Below the pieces are notes generated by a model that was not told the origin of the DNA, did no database searches, and saw only the letters and a list, made by a program, of their open reading frames with translations. The translations under genes and the position numbers were made by a program. A DNA stretch of 64,000 nucleotides from Sinotaia quadrata (taxonomy: Eukaryota > Mollusca > Gastropoda > Architaenioglossa > Viviparidae): contig CM054179.1 of the NCBI GenBank assembly GCA_028829895.1, positions 109,843,375 through 109,907,374 on the forward strand, written 5' to 3'. Below, one piece after another: positions 1 to 25,000 of this stretch. Each line of letters begins with the position of its first letter. The first letter of the stretch is position 1.

Positions 1-328
1 CACTAAGATATATATTCAGACATTTAATCTCACGCACATTGATCATCACTAGCTCAAGTGCACAAACAACACTGACACATGCACAATCGTACACAAATAC
101 ACCACTCAAGTACAGACATGTATACACATTTGCTAATTACGGATTAGGTAAATATTTTGAAAACTTGCGCGTTAGAATTTTGAATGTCCATGATCCAAGG
201 GTTTGTTTCTGCATCAGAACACGTTATAGTCTCAATGTGCCTTTTAATCCCTCTAAGTCATAATATTACCTAAATGAATCTTAGTTAAATTCCACGAAGT
301 CGGACGCAGTCAATATTCACCTGCTCAG

Positions 329-420
329 CATGGGGTGGCTGAGTGGTTAATTAAGGAAGAATAAATCTTAACTCTAACTCCGAACTGGTTTCCTGTCCGT
401 AATGAGTGGCGGTAAATTCA
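329..420 (+). repeat. Possible tRNA-derived SINE fragment
   Basis: The motif TGGCTGAGTGG at about 336-346 fits a Pol III A box as found in Ser/Leu-type tRNAs. No good B box follows at the expected distance and no cloverleaf can be drawn, so this is not a functional tRNA. It could be a decayed SINE head or chance. Confidence 0.25.
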
Positions 421-484
421 CTGAACGTATGTGAGTACACAAGAAGAGCAAGTGCTGTAACAGCAATTACAGAGCAAATACGCA

Positions 485-810
485 CGTGCACAAATATACA
501 CGTCCACTCTCACAAACGCATTCACTAACGAACCTCACGCACACACTACGAGCACACGCGCCTATCAGAACTAGTACACGCACGCACGCGCGCGCGCGCA
601 CACACACACACACACACATACACCTATCAGATGTAGCACACGCGCCTATCAGAACTAATACACGCCTATCAGAAATAAGCACTCAAATCAGAACTAACAC
701 ACACGCCTATCCGAACTAATACACGCCTATCAGAACTAATACACGCCTATCAGAAGTAATACACGCCTATCAGAAATAAGCACTCAAATCAGATCTAGTA
801 CACTCTCCTG
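485..810 (+). repeat. CA-rich tract and 20-base tandem repeats
   Basis: A run of CA/CG dinucleotides (about 580-620) is followed by 7-8 units built on the core CACGCCTATCAGAACTAATA, some of them shortened. Open frames on both strands here are repeat artefacts. Confidence 0.85.
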
Positions 811-984
811 GCTATCTAAGTTCTGATCACTGAAATAAAATCGTCACAAAAGTCTGTCAAGTTTCCCGAGTTTACACATTTGTGTGGCGACTTTTGATAA
901 CAGATAAAGGGAGAACAGAGGGAAGGGAAACGATGACGATCCTGGCGATCAAACATCCTGCCAAGCAGACAGAAGAATTAGTCT

Positions 985-1013
985 GTCAGTCAGTCAGTCA
1001 GTCAGTCAGTCAG
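985..1013 (+). repeat. GTCA tetranucleotide microsatellite
   Basis: About seven perfect tandem copies of GTCA. Confidence 0.9.
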
Positions 1014-1164
1014 ACCTTTTACATGGAAATTGCATCTGAACTCTTTTTTATATTTTACTGCATGCAAGTACTGGCTTATTTAAAAGACTTTACAAATATT
1101 CCGTGCATATTAGTACAGTGCTCGGCTTTCTACGGACAATTAAGACTCGGTGCTTTAAATGAAT

Positions 1165-1707
1165 GATGGGGAAGAGAAAGAAAGAGGGTAATGATACAGA
1201 GGGAAAGAGATGAGAATAAAATGGGTGGGGGTGAGGGGAAAGAAATCAGGGAGAAGGAATGGAGAGAGAGAGTTAAAAAGGAGAGAAGGAATGAAAAGAA
1301 AGGGTTAAGAGTTTGGTAAAAGGAGAGAAGGGATGGCGAGAGAGAGAAAGTGACAGGGAGAGTGTATGGGAAAAGAAGAGAGAGAGAGAGAGAGTAAAGG
1401 AAAAGATTGGGGGGGAGGAATATTTATCTGGGGAAGTGTGGATTATAGAGGAAGATGGCAGACGAGAGGAAGAGAGACCATGAAGTAATGAGAAAGATGA
1501 TAGAAATAGACGTATAAATACTGAGAAACTGATATCATCACTTAAAAAGAGGAAATGACAGTAAAATACACAGGAAAAGAATAAATATAGGTAAATAGTC
1601 GTTTATAAATTTATTATAAGAAAAGCGAGAGAAGGAAATGACGAGAAAATAGGGACAAAGAGAAAGGGATGTGGAAAGACATAGAGTGTTGGGGGGGGGG
1701 GGGGGGG
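1165..1707 (+). repeat. Purine-rich (GA) tract ending in a G17 run
   Basis: About 500 bases of mostly G and A with GAGAGA blocks, then 17 consecutive G at 1691-1707. A long homopurine stretch of this kind can form triplex or quadruplex DNA. It ends about 180 bases before the start codon of the Ig-like gene. Confidence 0.8.
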
Positions 1708-1890
1708 CGAAGAAGGGTGAGAAAGAAAGAGCACTGTGACGTACGCAAAAGTAGGAGAGAGACACTCGGAAATACTATGTTCGACGTAAGACATCCCGAG
1801 ACCAAGCTGTTACTGGAAAGCCATAAAAGTGTCGAGACCACTTGGTGTTCACTGCTGGGATAGTTCGGTCCACGCTGCGTGAATTGCGAA

Positions 1891-14499
<12,609 letters not shown>

Positions 14500-14572
14500 G
14501 GGTGTTGGTTTTTGAGCGTGGTGTGTGGGTGTTTTTGCTGACGTTAAATTACGGATATTAAATGGCAGGAAC

Positions 14573-14578
14573 AATAAA
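14573..14578 (+). promoter_or_regulatory. Polyadenylation signal of the Ig-like gene
   Basis: AATAAA lies 74 bases after the stop codon and is followed by a GT/T-rich stretch. Confidence 0.7.
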
Positions 14579-14599
14579 TCGTTGTTCGTTCTGGATGAG

Positions 14600-15460
14600 G
14601 AGTGTTTATTGGCATTATGAAAAGAGGGTTTTTTTTCTAACTTATGAAGGGTATTACGTTGTGTGAGTTGAAATATAATCTTCTTGACTTTGAATTTACT
14701 TCATTAAAAAATATATTGCCTTTTTATATAAATTATAACTGATTTTATTTTTTTACAAAATGTATTATCTTTGTATATTAGAGTCATGGTCAAATGACTC
14801 TATCATAAAGCACTAAATTAATGACTCTAGACTTTGTAAGTTGAAATATAATATTCGTCACTGTCTGAATTTACTTCTGAAACTTTACTCCTATAACTTA
14901 CAATAAAAAAATGATTTTTATATAAATTATAAAGGCGTGTATTCTATTTTTAAAGACGCATTTGTATTTGTATTTTTGGTCACAGGTCTCTATCTTAAAG
15001 CACTAAATTAACGACTCTAGACTTTCAAAAATCCCTTTAGAAAAATATCCCAAAAAGATAAATAGTTTTAAGCGCATACCTACATAGTGTAGATGTGGGT
15101 ATGCCAGAACTATGAGTCACAATTCAGATTTAAGGGGGTCCTGATAACTCTAATTAATGAAGTGTCAGTATGCAGATCTGAAAACGAAAAAGGTGGAATT
15201 GAAGGTACACATCGAACACGTTATATTTAAACTGATCAGAGCATTTTCAACCATCGTACAGAAACTAATGCTAATAGCTTACTACAGAGATACATATAAA
15301 TTTTGGTGTAACATCTTATAATCAAATTGCATGCACTGACATAAATGGGACAGCTAAATTAGGAGTCACTTGGGACGGGTGAAAATAAATAAAAGCATCG
15401 TTTGACGGACTTTGCGGAAGACTTTGCCTGATGTCCCAGAAATGACAACATTTGCAACAG
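14600..15460. other. AT-rich intergenic sequence
   Basis: No exon is supported. A diverged duplication is visible: the stretch CTAAATTAATGACTCTAGAC near 14814 recurs near 15003 with one change. Confidence 0.5.
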
Positions 15461-15464
15461 AAAA

Positions 15465-15850
15465 CCGATAACCTGGCCCAATAAGCATTCAAGACTGGAC
15501 TACAGAAGATTGAGAAGATTGAAACTATGACCCTGTTAAAAAAAAGCAGCAGAAGCCAATCACCCTTGGATACAGCGAGCTGAAAGAAGTCACCTCTTTC
15601 ACTTACCTGGACAGCATTGCATCAGCAACAGGTGGTTTTTCTGACGAAGACATCAAAGCCAGAATCGGGAAAGCTAGATACGCCTTTATTACCCTGAGAC
15701 CAGTCTGGAGGTCAACATCCCTGTCTGTCCGCAAAAGAAACTACGAATTTTCAATTGCAACATGATTCTGTCCTCCTCTATGGCTCAGAGACCTGGAGAG
15801 TCCCCAACATCCTAATCAATAAGCTCTAAGTATTCATCTGCCTTCGCAGA
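15465..15850 (+). mobile_element. Decayed LINE reverse transcriptase (C-terminal part)
   Basis: Translation with a few frame changes gives KEVTSFTYLDSIA, then SDEDIKARIGKARYAF, then LRPVWRSTSLS and a degraded match to the VLLYGSETWR motif. This is the thumb/connection part of an endonuclease-plus-RT non-LTR element. Stops and frameshifts make it a relic. Upstream and downstream element parts are not seen. Confidence 0.75.
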
Positions 15851-15859
15851 TGAAGATCA

Positions 15860-17200
15860 TATGGACAGTAAAACTATTTATTAGCTCCCTTTGCAAAGCG
15901 TTTAACACTGTGTGGCGCTTGTGCCATTTAATAATGAAAAATTGTGAAAATTATGTAGCAGTTTTGACTGGTTGTGAAAATGAGTTTCACTGGCTAATTA
16001 ATATTTATATTTGCTTCTTTGTAAAACAATTTTGATCAAGCCGAAATGTGCTTATGCAGCTATGTTATTCTGTGTGTTTGTGTATTTAGCTTATTATGTA
16101 TATACACATCTTTTTTGTGATGAAACTGGCTTAAAGAGGAGTCAAGCGTATATATTAATAGATTGTACAAAACCCGACATACATGTAATATTAGTTTCAA
16201 ACACGTTGGCAAAACAGGTGGAAGTCGTCGCCAAATAGTAATTTTCTTTGAGAAGTTCAATGTCGAACAAAACGTTTTGCATGTTATGCGTGAAATTCTA
16301 CTTGCACTATTAAACTCCATAGGCAGCCAGGTGTGTAACGAGCCGTAAGCCAAACATTCGGATGATTTGATTGGTTCTCGTGGCGTTAAAGGTATGCAGT
16401 AACATGATACACTGCTGAGACAGACATTGAACTTTTTTAAATCACGTGGGCAAAGTAAAAGTGTGTCCGAGTGGATTCCAGTGGCGTCATAACCTTAGTC
16501 TTTCAGAAAAGCTTCAATTCTGATCTTACTTTTTATTGTATATGATCAAATGCCAATCAGCGATATACAATGCAATCGTTTGCGGTATTAATTTGTATGG
16601 GCGTGTTCACCACAAAGGGTCACGTGCTCGCTGACATCGAAAATGAACTGCCTTAAAAATCATAACTTGTTGACATTTGCATTCCGGCATTTGTCAATCA
16701 GCAACAAAAGGCACACTGACCTATAAACGTTAATTTCACATTGTCCTGCCCACTAGCAACAAAAGGCACACTGACCTATAAACGTCAATTTCACATTGTC
16801 CTGCCCACTACCAACAAAAGTGTTACGTGGTCACTGTCGTCAGAATGGACTCTACTTATAGACTCTTAGCTTGTTGATATTTGTATCCAGGTATTTGCCA
16901 ACCAGGAACAGAAAGCACATTGATCTCAAACTTGCATTAGAGTCTGCCATCAAGAGCAAAAGGTCACGTGATCATTGCCATCAGAAAACGTATAAAGGTA
17001 TCACAAAGAATCTCATATCAAGCTCCATCACGTGATCATAGTTTCAGACGTGATTATATAACAAAAAACACAATTGATGTTCAGGGACATTTTAAAGAGT
17101 CTTCTCATAACAATGCCTGAATGCTTGAAAGCAAAGGGGATGCAAAACTTATGATCATTTTTTTAAAAGAAATTTTAAGAAATTAGTAAAGTTCTTTTTG
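15860..17200. other. Intergenic sequence with short duplications
   Basis: No exon is supported. A 55-base duplication sits at about 16695-16810 (core CACACTGACCTATAAACGT), and CACGTGATCA-type motifs recur between 16440 and 17050. Confidence 0.5.
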
Positions 17201-17217
17201 ACAGGCACTAATAGCTG

Positions 17218-17520
17218 CCGAAGTATTGCTGTATTAGACTGGTGATGAAGTATTGCTGTACTAGAGTGGTGATGAAGTATTGCTGTATTAGAGTGGTGAT
17301 GAAGTATTGCTGTACTAGAGTGGTGATGAAGTATTGCTGTACTAGAGTGGTGATGAAGTATTGCTGTACTAGAGTGGTGATGAAGTATTGCTGTACTAGA
17401 GTGGTGATGAAGTATTGCTGTATTAGAGTGGTGATGAAGTATTGCTGTATTAGAGTGGTGATGAAGTATTGCTGTATTAGAGTGGTGATGAAGTATTGCT
17501 GTATTAGAGTGGTGATGAAG
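17218..17520 (+). repeat. 27-base minisatellite, about 11 copies
   Basis: Units have the core GAAGTATTGCTGTATTAGAG with C/T variation. Frames stay open on both strands because 27 is a multiple of three. Not coding. Confidence 0.95.
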
Positions 17521-18018
17521 GCAGTCTTGAGACTAAACAAGAGACGTAATGAATGAGCAAACAGTGAAAGCTTGTTTACTTCTTATCATTGTTGAACAGA
17601 GAGAGAAGTGGACAATTAAATTATCATCAAACCTTGTTTCCTTCCGCAATTCTTGTTTGCTGTAAGGGCCTCTTGTGCGTAGGTTTCTACTGGTACAATT
17701 AAGCACTGTTTCTCAGCCGTTCAATATTCGTTGAGCGCAAATTGTGTGATAAAAATGTCATATTACTGCAAACGTTATTATGCATTTCACTCAAAACTCT
17801 CGCTCATACTCGCTCGCTATCTGCAAACACTTCCTGTTCACGGAACATAAGCATGCACACACATATGAACCAGACAACTGACCCAAAACTTGTGCAAATG
17901 TCTTTGTTCTTGCAGAAACATAATTGATAAAATATGTCATCAAGAACGTCCCTTGCAAGTCTGTGTAAGCCATTTCTCTCACTTGAATTGATCTGTATTT
18001 TTCAATCACTTTTTTTTT

Positions 18019-18600
18019 TACTGCGTGACGTATGTAACTTTCCTTTCTGCAAAGTTAGCTCGGTCTTGGACATTTAACAGTAGTGGCGTGACATATGTAA
18101 CTTTCCTTTCTGCAAAGTTAGCTCGGTCTTGGACATTAACAGTAGTGGCGTGACATATGTAACTTTCCTTTCTGCAAAGTTAGCTCGGTCTTGGACATTA
18201 ACAGTAGTGGCGTGACATATGTAACTTTCCTTTCTGCAAAGTGAGCTCGGTCATGGACATTTAACAGTAGTGGCGTGACATATGTAACTTTCCTTTCTGC
18301 AAAGTGAGCTCGGTCTTGGACATTAACAGTAGTGGCGTGACGTATGTAACTTTCCTTTCTGCAAAGTGAGCTCGGTCTTGGACATTTAACAGTAGTGGCG
18401 TGACATATGTAACTTTCCTTTCTGCAAAGTGAGCTCGGTCTTGGACATTAACAGTAGTGGCGTGACGTATGTAACTTTCCTTTCTGCAAAGTGAGCTCGG
18501 TCTTGGACATTTAACAGTAGTGGCGTGACATATGTAACTTTCCTTTCTGCAAAGTGAGCTCGGTCTTGGACATTAACAGTAGTGGCGTGACGTACACGCT
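18019..18600 (+). repeat. Minisatellite of about 61 bases, 9-10 copies
   Basis: Units contain TATGTAACTTTCCTTTCTGC and GAGCTCGGTCTTGGACATT. Two variant classes (CATATG/CGTATG, and TTAGCTC/GTGAGCTC) alternate in the second half, suggesting that a two-unit block was amplified. Confidence 0.95.
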
Positions 18601-19184
18601 CCAGTACAGTGCTCGACAGTTAATCTTTGTTGTCGAATAGACTGTCCTTGCTCGCCACTTAACCTGTCGTCAGTGACATTTTAAACTGTCACCTAAACCG
18701 GAGTCTGTATGATTCACACTGAGTGCCATTTCATGTGTTAGTTGAATAAAGCTCCTTTAAGATTTCCCAAAGCGGCCTTATTTTTCAGCCAGTCTTTCTG
18801 ATGATATTATGAATGGAACAAGTTTTGTGCTCGATGTTTGGGGTTCTGTTCCTTTCCTGATGACTCATAACTGAAGTTATTCGTATATTTCAATACAAAC
18901 ACAAACACATACCACACTTATGTGTATATATGCCACACTGATACACGCACACATATATATATACATATCACACCCACATGCATATTCACACAATGTTAAA
19001 ACATACATTCACATATATTTACATAAAAGCGCGTTACAAGTCGAAAGTTCCAGATATATATATAGGTTAAGGGCATTGTCTGTAGGTTCTTAGAGGTTGT
19101 CCATGTGTAAGTTGTTCCTTGAGCCAAGATATGCTTGACATACTCAACAATTCTTATAATTTATTTTCTGCATGACCTGAACTG

Positions 19185-19690
19185 TGTATGTCAAAATGCA
19201 ATACTTGTTAACTGTACTGTATATATTGACATTCAATGCTTGTTAACTGTACTGTATATATATATATTGACATGCAATGCTTGTTAACTGTACTGTATAT
19301 ATTGACATTCAATGCTTGTTAAATGTACTGTATATATATATATATTGACATGCAATGCTTGTTAACTGTACTGTATATATTGACATGCAATGCTCGTTAA
19401 ATGTACTGTATATATTAACATGCAATGCTTGTTAAATGTACTATATATATTGACATGCAATGCTTGTTAAATGTACTGTATATATTGACATGCAATGCTT
19501 GTTAACTGTACTGTATATATTGACATGCAATGCTCGTTAACTGTACTGTATATATTGACATGCAATGCTTGTTAAATGTACTGTATATATTGACATGCAA
19601 TGCTTGTTAAATGTACTGTATATATTGACATGCAATGCTTGTTAAATGTACTGTATATATATATTGACATGCAATGCTTGTTAAATGTAC
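19185..19690 (+). repeat. 35-base minisatellite, about 14 copies
   Basis: Units have the core GACATGCAATGCTTGTTAAA followed by TGTACTGTATATATT, with TA-step expansions in several copies. Decayed copies extend to about 19840. Confidence 0.95.
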
Positions 19691-20029
19691 TGTGCATATC
19701 AAACTACCATGCTTCTTAAATGAATGTTGTATGTCGTTATGCGACGCTTACTAAATGAACTGAATACATCGAAATGCAATGATTGCTAAATGAACTGTGC
19801 ATATCAAAATACCATTATTGTTAAGTGAACTGTGTGTGTCGATAAGCATGGACAGATGACGTCACTGGTAAACCCAGTTAGACTAACATTTTAAAATATT
19901 AGTGACGCCCGAATGCTTCAAATTTCAGTGTACGAATGCTATTTCGCACCATTTTATTTGGTTTACGTCTGTTGGTTTTCACTTGCTAGTACATTTATTT
20001 ATTTTCTCTATCTTATCATCTGTTTGTTT

Positions 20030-20560
20030 TCACTGTCTTAGCATCTGTTTGTTTTCACTGTCTCAGCATCTGTTTGTTTTCACTGTCTCAGCATCTGTTT
20101 GTTTTCACTGTCTCAGCATCTGTATGTTTTCACTGTCTCAGCATCTGTTTGTTTTCACTGTCTCAGCATCTGTTTGTTTTCACTGTCTCAGCATCTGTAT
20201 GTTTTCACTGTCTCAGCATCTGTATGTTTTCACTGTCTCAGCATCTGTTTGTTTTCGCTATCTCAGCATCTGTATGTTTTCGCTGTCTCAGCATCTGTTT
20301 GTTTTCACTGTCTCAGCATCTGTTTGTTTTCACTGTCTCAGCATATGTATGTTTTCACTGTCTCAGCATCTGTATGTTTTCACTGTCTCAGCATCTGTTT
20401 GTTTTCGCTATCTCAGCATCTGTATGTTTTCGCTGTCTCAGCATCTGTTTGTTTTCACTGTCTCAGCATCTGTTTGTTTTCACTGTCTCAGCATCTGTTT
20501 TCACTGTCTCAGCATCTGTATGTTTTCACTGTCTCAGCATCTGTATGTTTTCGTTGGTTA
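20030..20560 (+). repeat. 25-base minisatellite, about 21 copies
   Basis: Units have the core GTTTTCACTGTCTCAGCATC. The 25-base period cycles through all frames without a stop, giving three overlapping open frames of 170-219 codons that encode only repeats. Confidence 0.95.
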
Positions 20561-20599
20561 GTATCTCTGTTTTCACCTGTCATACATCTATTTGCTTTC

Positions 20600-21900
20600 A
20601 TCAGTTCATGAATTTGTGATTTTCATTTGTTCAAATATCTGTTTTCGTACATTGGTTAAACATCTTTTTGTTTTCGCTGGTTCATTCATCTGTTTCTTTC
20701 CAGTGGTTCGTACATGATCAACTACAATATTTGTTTTTACTGGTTTATACATATATTCGTTTTCACTAGTTACAGTTTTCTGTGTCTTTTCGTGGTTCAT
20801 TCATCTCTGTTTACAACTTTCTTCAAAATCATTTTGTTCCAGATACCACTTTACTGCGTATTATTCAACTTAAAATATTTAATTATAAATTATATTTCCC
20901 TCTTATTAAAATAATAAAACTGTAAATTAATTCAGACTGTAATTTTCATCTTTAGTCTGTGTTTGTGTATTTAACTGTCTTAAAAGAGAATAAGTTTGGC
21001 TCTCCATTCTATTACGTGCACACTAATTTGTCTTTCGTCACAACACGTTACACCATAAACTCAAACGATACACAGGCATACTATTACACACTTAATATTC
21101 ATTTCTTTATGATGATTGGAAACCAAGGAAGAATTTAACCCTTTGAAGAACTGTTCTTATTACTGTTTGTTAAAAAATAATCATTCACTCTGCTTGTTTA
21201 AAAAAAGTAATATTAGAGTTGCCTGTGGGCATGTCGGATGGAAATGGAAATGTACTTATAAGTTTGGAATAAGCTTGTAAACTGTAAACCGTCTTTGTGA
21301 GTCTCAGATTATTTCTTATTTTTATCCTTTAAACCTCTGCAAGTTTTGAAGCTGAAAACTATAGTCCATATCTTACATAAATGTTTACGAGGTGTTTAAG
21401 AGTCTCATAGTTCATCACTTGAAACTATTGTCTAAGTCTTAATTCTTAATATTCTTGTTTACGAGTCATTTAAGTCTCATTGTTCATCACTTGAAACTAA
21501 TGTCTAAGTCTTAATTATAAAATATTCTTGTTTACGAGTCATTTAAGTCTCATTGTTCATCACTTGAAACTAATGTCTAAGTCTTAATATTGTTGTTCAC
21601 AAGGTGTTTACGAGTCTCACTGTTCGTGACTTAAACTAGCTATCAAAGTGAATGAGAAAGAGAATAAAGCAAATTTAAAGATCAATATGCAATCTTTGAA
21701 AATTGATTTGTTCAGATTTTGAAAACAAAAAGTAATGATCCATTTGTAAAATACGACCTTTTTCTCTTCCCTATTACTAAAAACATTCGCCCTGAGATGA
21801 AGATATTCTAGGGACTTTTGCCACAGCTAAAAGAACTAACTGTAATAGTTATCTAAACTTACTACACCTACTGAGACTAAACGTTTGACGAAATGTAAGA
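20600..21900. other. AT-rich spacer with a 70-base triplicate
   Basis: Between about 21340 and 21620 a segment of about 70 bases with the core TCATTGTTCATCACTTGAAA is present three times, with indels. No exon is supported. The 3' end of the Met-rich gene begins just beyond. Confidence 0.6.
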
Positions 21901-21922
21901 CCAAATGATCTCAAGATTTCAG

Positions 21923-21928
21923 TTTATT
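21923..21928 (-). promoter_or_regulatory. Polyadenylation signal of the Met-rich gene
   Basis: AATAAA on the minus strand, 57 bases beyond the stop codon at 21985-21987. Confidence 0.65.
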
Positions 21929-21984
21929 AGTTTCGATACTCTGGCTCATCACTTCATCAAAGATGACGCCACATGTCCCGTCAT

Positions 21985-22034
21985 TTACACTCCAGACCCA
22001 GACATCATAAGATCCATAACTGACGGTGGATGAA
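21985..22034 (-). CDS. Met-rich gene exon 3 (last)
   Basis: Acceptor TTTTTATTTACAG on the minus strand. Phase 1 gives HPPSVMDLMMSGSGV then TAA. The MDLMMSG echoes the MDPMM..MSGG run of exon 2, which supports the join. A competing frame through the same DNA is longer but out of phase. Confidence 0.65.
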
Positions 22035-25000
22035 CTGTAAATAAAAAGAAGCATTTTTAAGGCTGAGTCATCTTCAAGATTAATTTTAGTTTTAGTCATG
22101 AAAGCATTTTAAATTTTATTTTCAGGTCTATTTTTCTTCAAAGGTAAAATGAGAATATATTAAAGATATGTTATCTATTGAAATGAGACTACATTACAGG
22201 TATTTTATTTATCGGGAAAAGACTACAAAACTACGACACGCCCTAAAATATTTATTTTTATAATCAGACATTTTTACAACTATAATAATTTTAACATCTT
22301 TTATAATTTAATTTTATATATTTATTTTTAAATCAGAACTTTAAGACAAAGGGAAGTAATTGTTTGCATAAATATAACTTTGCTCAATGTGCAGAGTTCT
22401 ATAAAGTTTCGAATGGCTCATAATTCAATCTATTTATAATGCTGTATAAATATACCTTTGTTCAACATGCAATCATAGTTCTATAAAGCTTCGAATGACT
22501 AATTCAATCTGTTAATAGTGTTGTATACTCACCAAAAGAATCTCATTTATTCTTTCGTGCACTTGTAATTTTTTCAAGCAAAAAAAAAAAAATAGAAATT
22601 TACATATTTCATTAGGTTCGACTGGTGTGAAAGGCTGTATTAGATAGACCCTTGGGACGTTAGATAGACGAATGAATAAACAAACGGACAGGCGAATGGA
22701 TTGATGGGTGGACATTTTTAACGAATGGATGAAGGGAAGATGGAAAGAAGGCAGATTAACAGATTCATTGATAGACAACTAAATAGAAATGGATAGACAG
22801 ATGGATGGACAGACAAATGGATAGATAGCTATAAGAAAGATGGAGGTGGCTTTATTGATGGACATACAAATGGAGATAAACAAATGGAATTATGGATTAA
22901 GATATAGATGGAGAAGGATTGTTAGATGGACGTGCAAATAAAGGCATTGTTATATATGGATGAACGATGGTAAAATGGATTGATAGGAGGAAGGAAATGT
23001 GGACGGATGAATGGATGGATGTCGGGTAGATTGGATAGACAGAGAGATAGAGATTAATTGATAGATGGATGAGTAGTTGGGAATGGATTGATTATGGACA
23101 CTGGGTGAAAGACGGATGATGGGCAGATTAGACGGATAGGTGGAGATGAATTGAGGATGAATGCACAGATGGATGGACAAATGGCAGACTAGGCTTGACA
23201 CTCACCTTTCCCTGGACAGCACATTCTGAACGGCATCGCACCAGCCCGCATCTCTTGGCACATGTACGGCAACATCCTTCTGCGTGCGTCCCTTACCATG
23301 TCCCCCATCTCGGGTGACAACAAACCCTCCCCTCCGCTCATCACCAAGGGCAGAACGGACATGCAGTTGGTTCCTGGCCCCTGCTGCTCCTGCACTGGTG
23401 CCTGTGTGCCACCTGGCGGTGCGGCGCCAAGAGGCAAGCCACCAGAGTTGGCTCCGTTTGTGCTAGCTACCCCACCCCGACCGCTGCTGCTCATCATTTT
23501 CATCATGGCGAGGGAGGAGGCCATTCCACCTCCACCACCGTTGCCACCAGACATCATCATCATCATCATGGGATCCATGCCACCACTGCCCCCAGACATT
23601 CCCTTGACGATGGTGTTGGTGACGGTCATGGGCGACAGGCATTTCTCCAGCGTTTCGCTCATCGCGCTCGACTGCATCATTGCCATCATGGCCGCGTTGC
23701 CTCCCCCAACCCCTCCTGCAGCCGTTCCGACCATGGAGCACAAGCGCTGGGACTCAGGAGAAAAACATCCCAGCGAGAGACCAATAGTGCTGGTGCGTGG
23801 TGGCAGAGCTACCATGGGGTCCACGCACCCGTGTGACTCGTAGAACTGCAGCAGACCCATGCTCCGGCCCATGTCCATGGCCGCTTTTTGGAGTTCCTGG
23901 GGCAAGATGGAGTTTGCCGAAGAGGACATCCTGGGGTTGAAGGAGTTTTCAACCATCGTGCTGGGTCCCATTCTTTGCGGGGTGTGGCTCCAGCTGTTTG
24001 GAGCATTGTGTGCGCTTGTGTGTTGCCATCCGTTCGCAGAGCTGTACTGGGTGTTGGGTACTGCTACGTTATGAGGGCTACCGCTTGATTGTGGACTCCA
24101 CCCAGTCTGAGAAGGGATTCCTGAGGTATGAGACAATCCCATGGGAACCCCACCACCTGCATTGTATCCGCTGAATATGATATGCGATCTTTCGGCAGGA
24201 GGATTCATAGGAGGAGGATTCACAGCTGGAGGATTCACAACAGGATTGCTGTTTGAATAATGTTGGCGATGTTCTGGTGGAACAAAGTCGATGATACCGC
24301 CGCTCATCGTCGGAACGGGTAACGGCAGTTGTGTGACAGGATAATACTGCTGGGGTTGATGGTAAGGCACTGCGTTGACAGGAAATTGTTGATCTCTTAC
24401 CTGTGCTGTACCAGTGTTGGGCGGGTAGGGAGGTGGAGCATGCCCTGGAATAGAAATTGCTACCTGGCTGCTCGACTGTGAAAGAAACGGATCTCCAATG
24501 TACTGTTGTGATGATAGCATAGGAACCTGTTTCGTCTGATTCTGATGTTGTTGGGGGTATTGTGCCTGCAAGGGCACCTGGGGAAATATTTGGACAGCCA
24601 CGTAGCGTGGGTTCGCTGCCTGTACGTTTTGAGGAACTGATTGAACAGGTATATATTGTGGGTTGACTGCCTGCACGTTTGTCTGTGGTGCTGATTGGAC
24701 AGGAACATATTGCAGGTTTGTTGTTTGCATGTTCGTCTGTGGAGCTGACTGGACAGGAACATATTGTGGGTTGGCTGCCTGCAAGTTCGTCTGTGGAGCT
24801 GACTGGACAGGAATGTATTGTGGGTTGATTGCCTGCAAGTTCGTCTGTTGAGCTGACTGGACAGGAATATAGTGTGTGTTGACTGCCTGCAAGTTCGTCT
24901 GAGGAGCTGACTGGACAGGAACATATTGTGGGTTGGCCTGAAAAGACGTTTGTGGGACAGATTGAACAGGTGCGGTTTCTGAATTTGCCACTTGCACTTC

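Larger units (their letters stand above)
1..1860. other. Low-complexity upstream flank without a recognisable gene
   Basis: I see no supported exon here. The stretch holds a possible tRNA-like SINE piece (329-420), CA-rich and 20-base repeats (485-810), a GTCA microsatellite (985-1013), a long purine-rich tract (1165-1560) and a run of 17 G at 1691-1707. The open frames are products of these biased repeats. The promoter of the Ig-like gene that begins at 1891 should lie in or before this stretch, but no TATA or Inr motif stands out. Confidence 0.6.

Noticed and set aside
19902..20619. Three overlapping open frames of 170-219 codons
   Set aside because: They arise from a 25-base repeat that contains no stop in any + frame. 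There is no splice or start context.
21911..22099. 62-codon frame (with YGSYDVWVWSVNDG) as the last exon of the Met-rich gene
   Set aside because: That frame does not match the phase 1 donor at 23205. The phase 1 frame gives a short Met-rich end and TAA.
23262..24088. Plus-strand open frames over the Met-rich exon
   Set aside because: Antisense shadows of a GC-rich coding exon. Only the minus frame has signal, repeats and splice sites.
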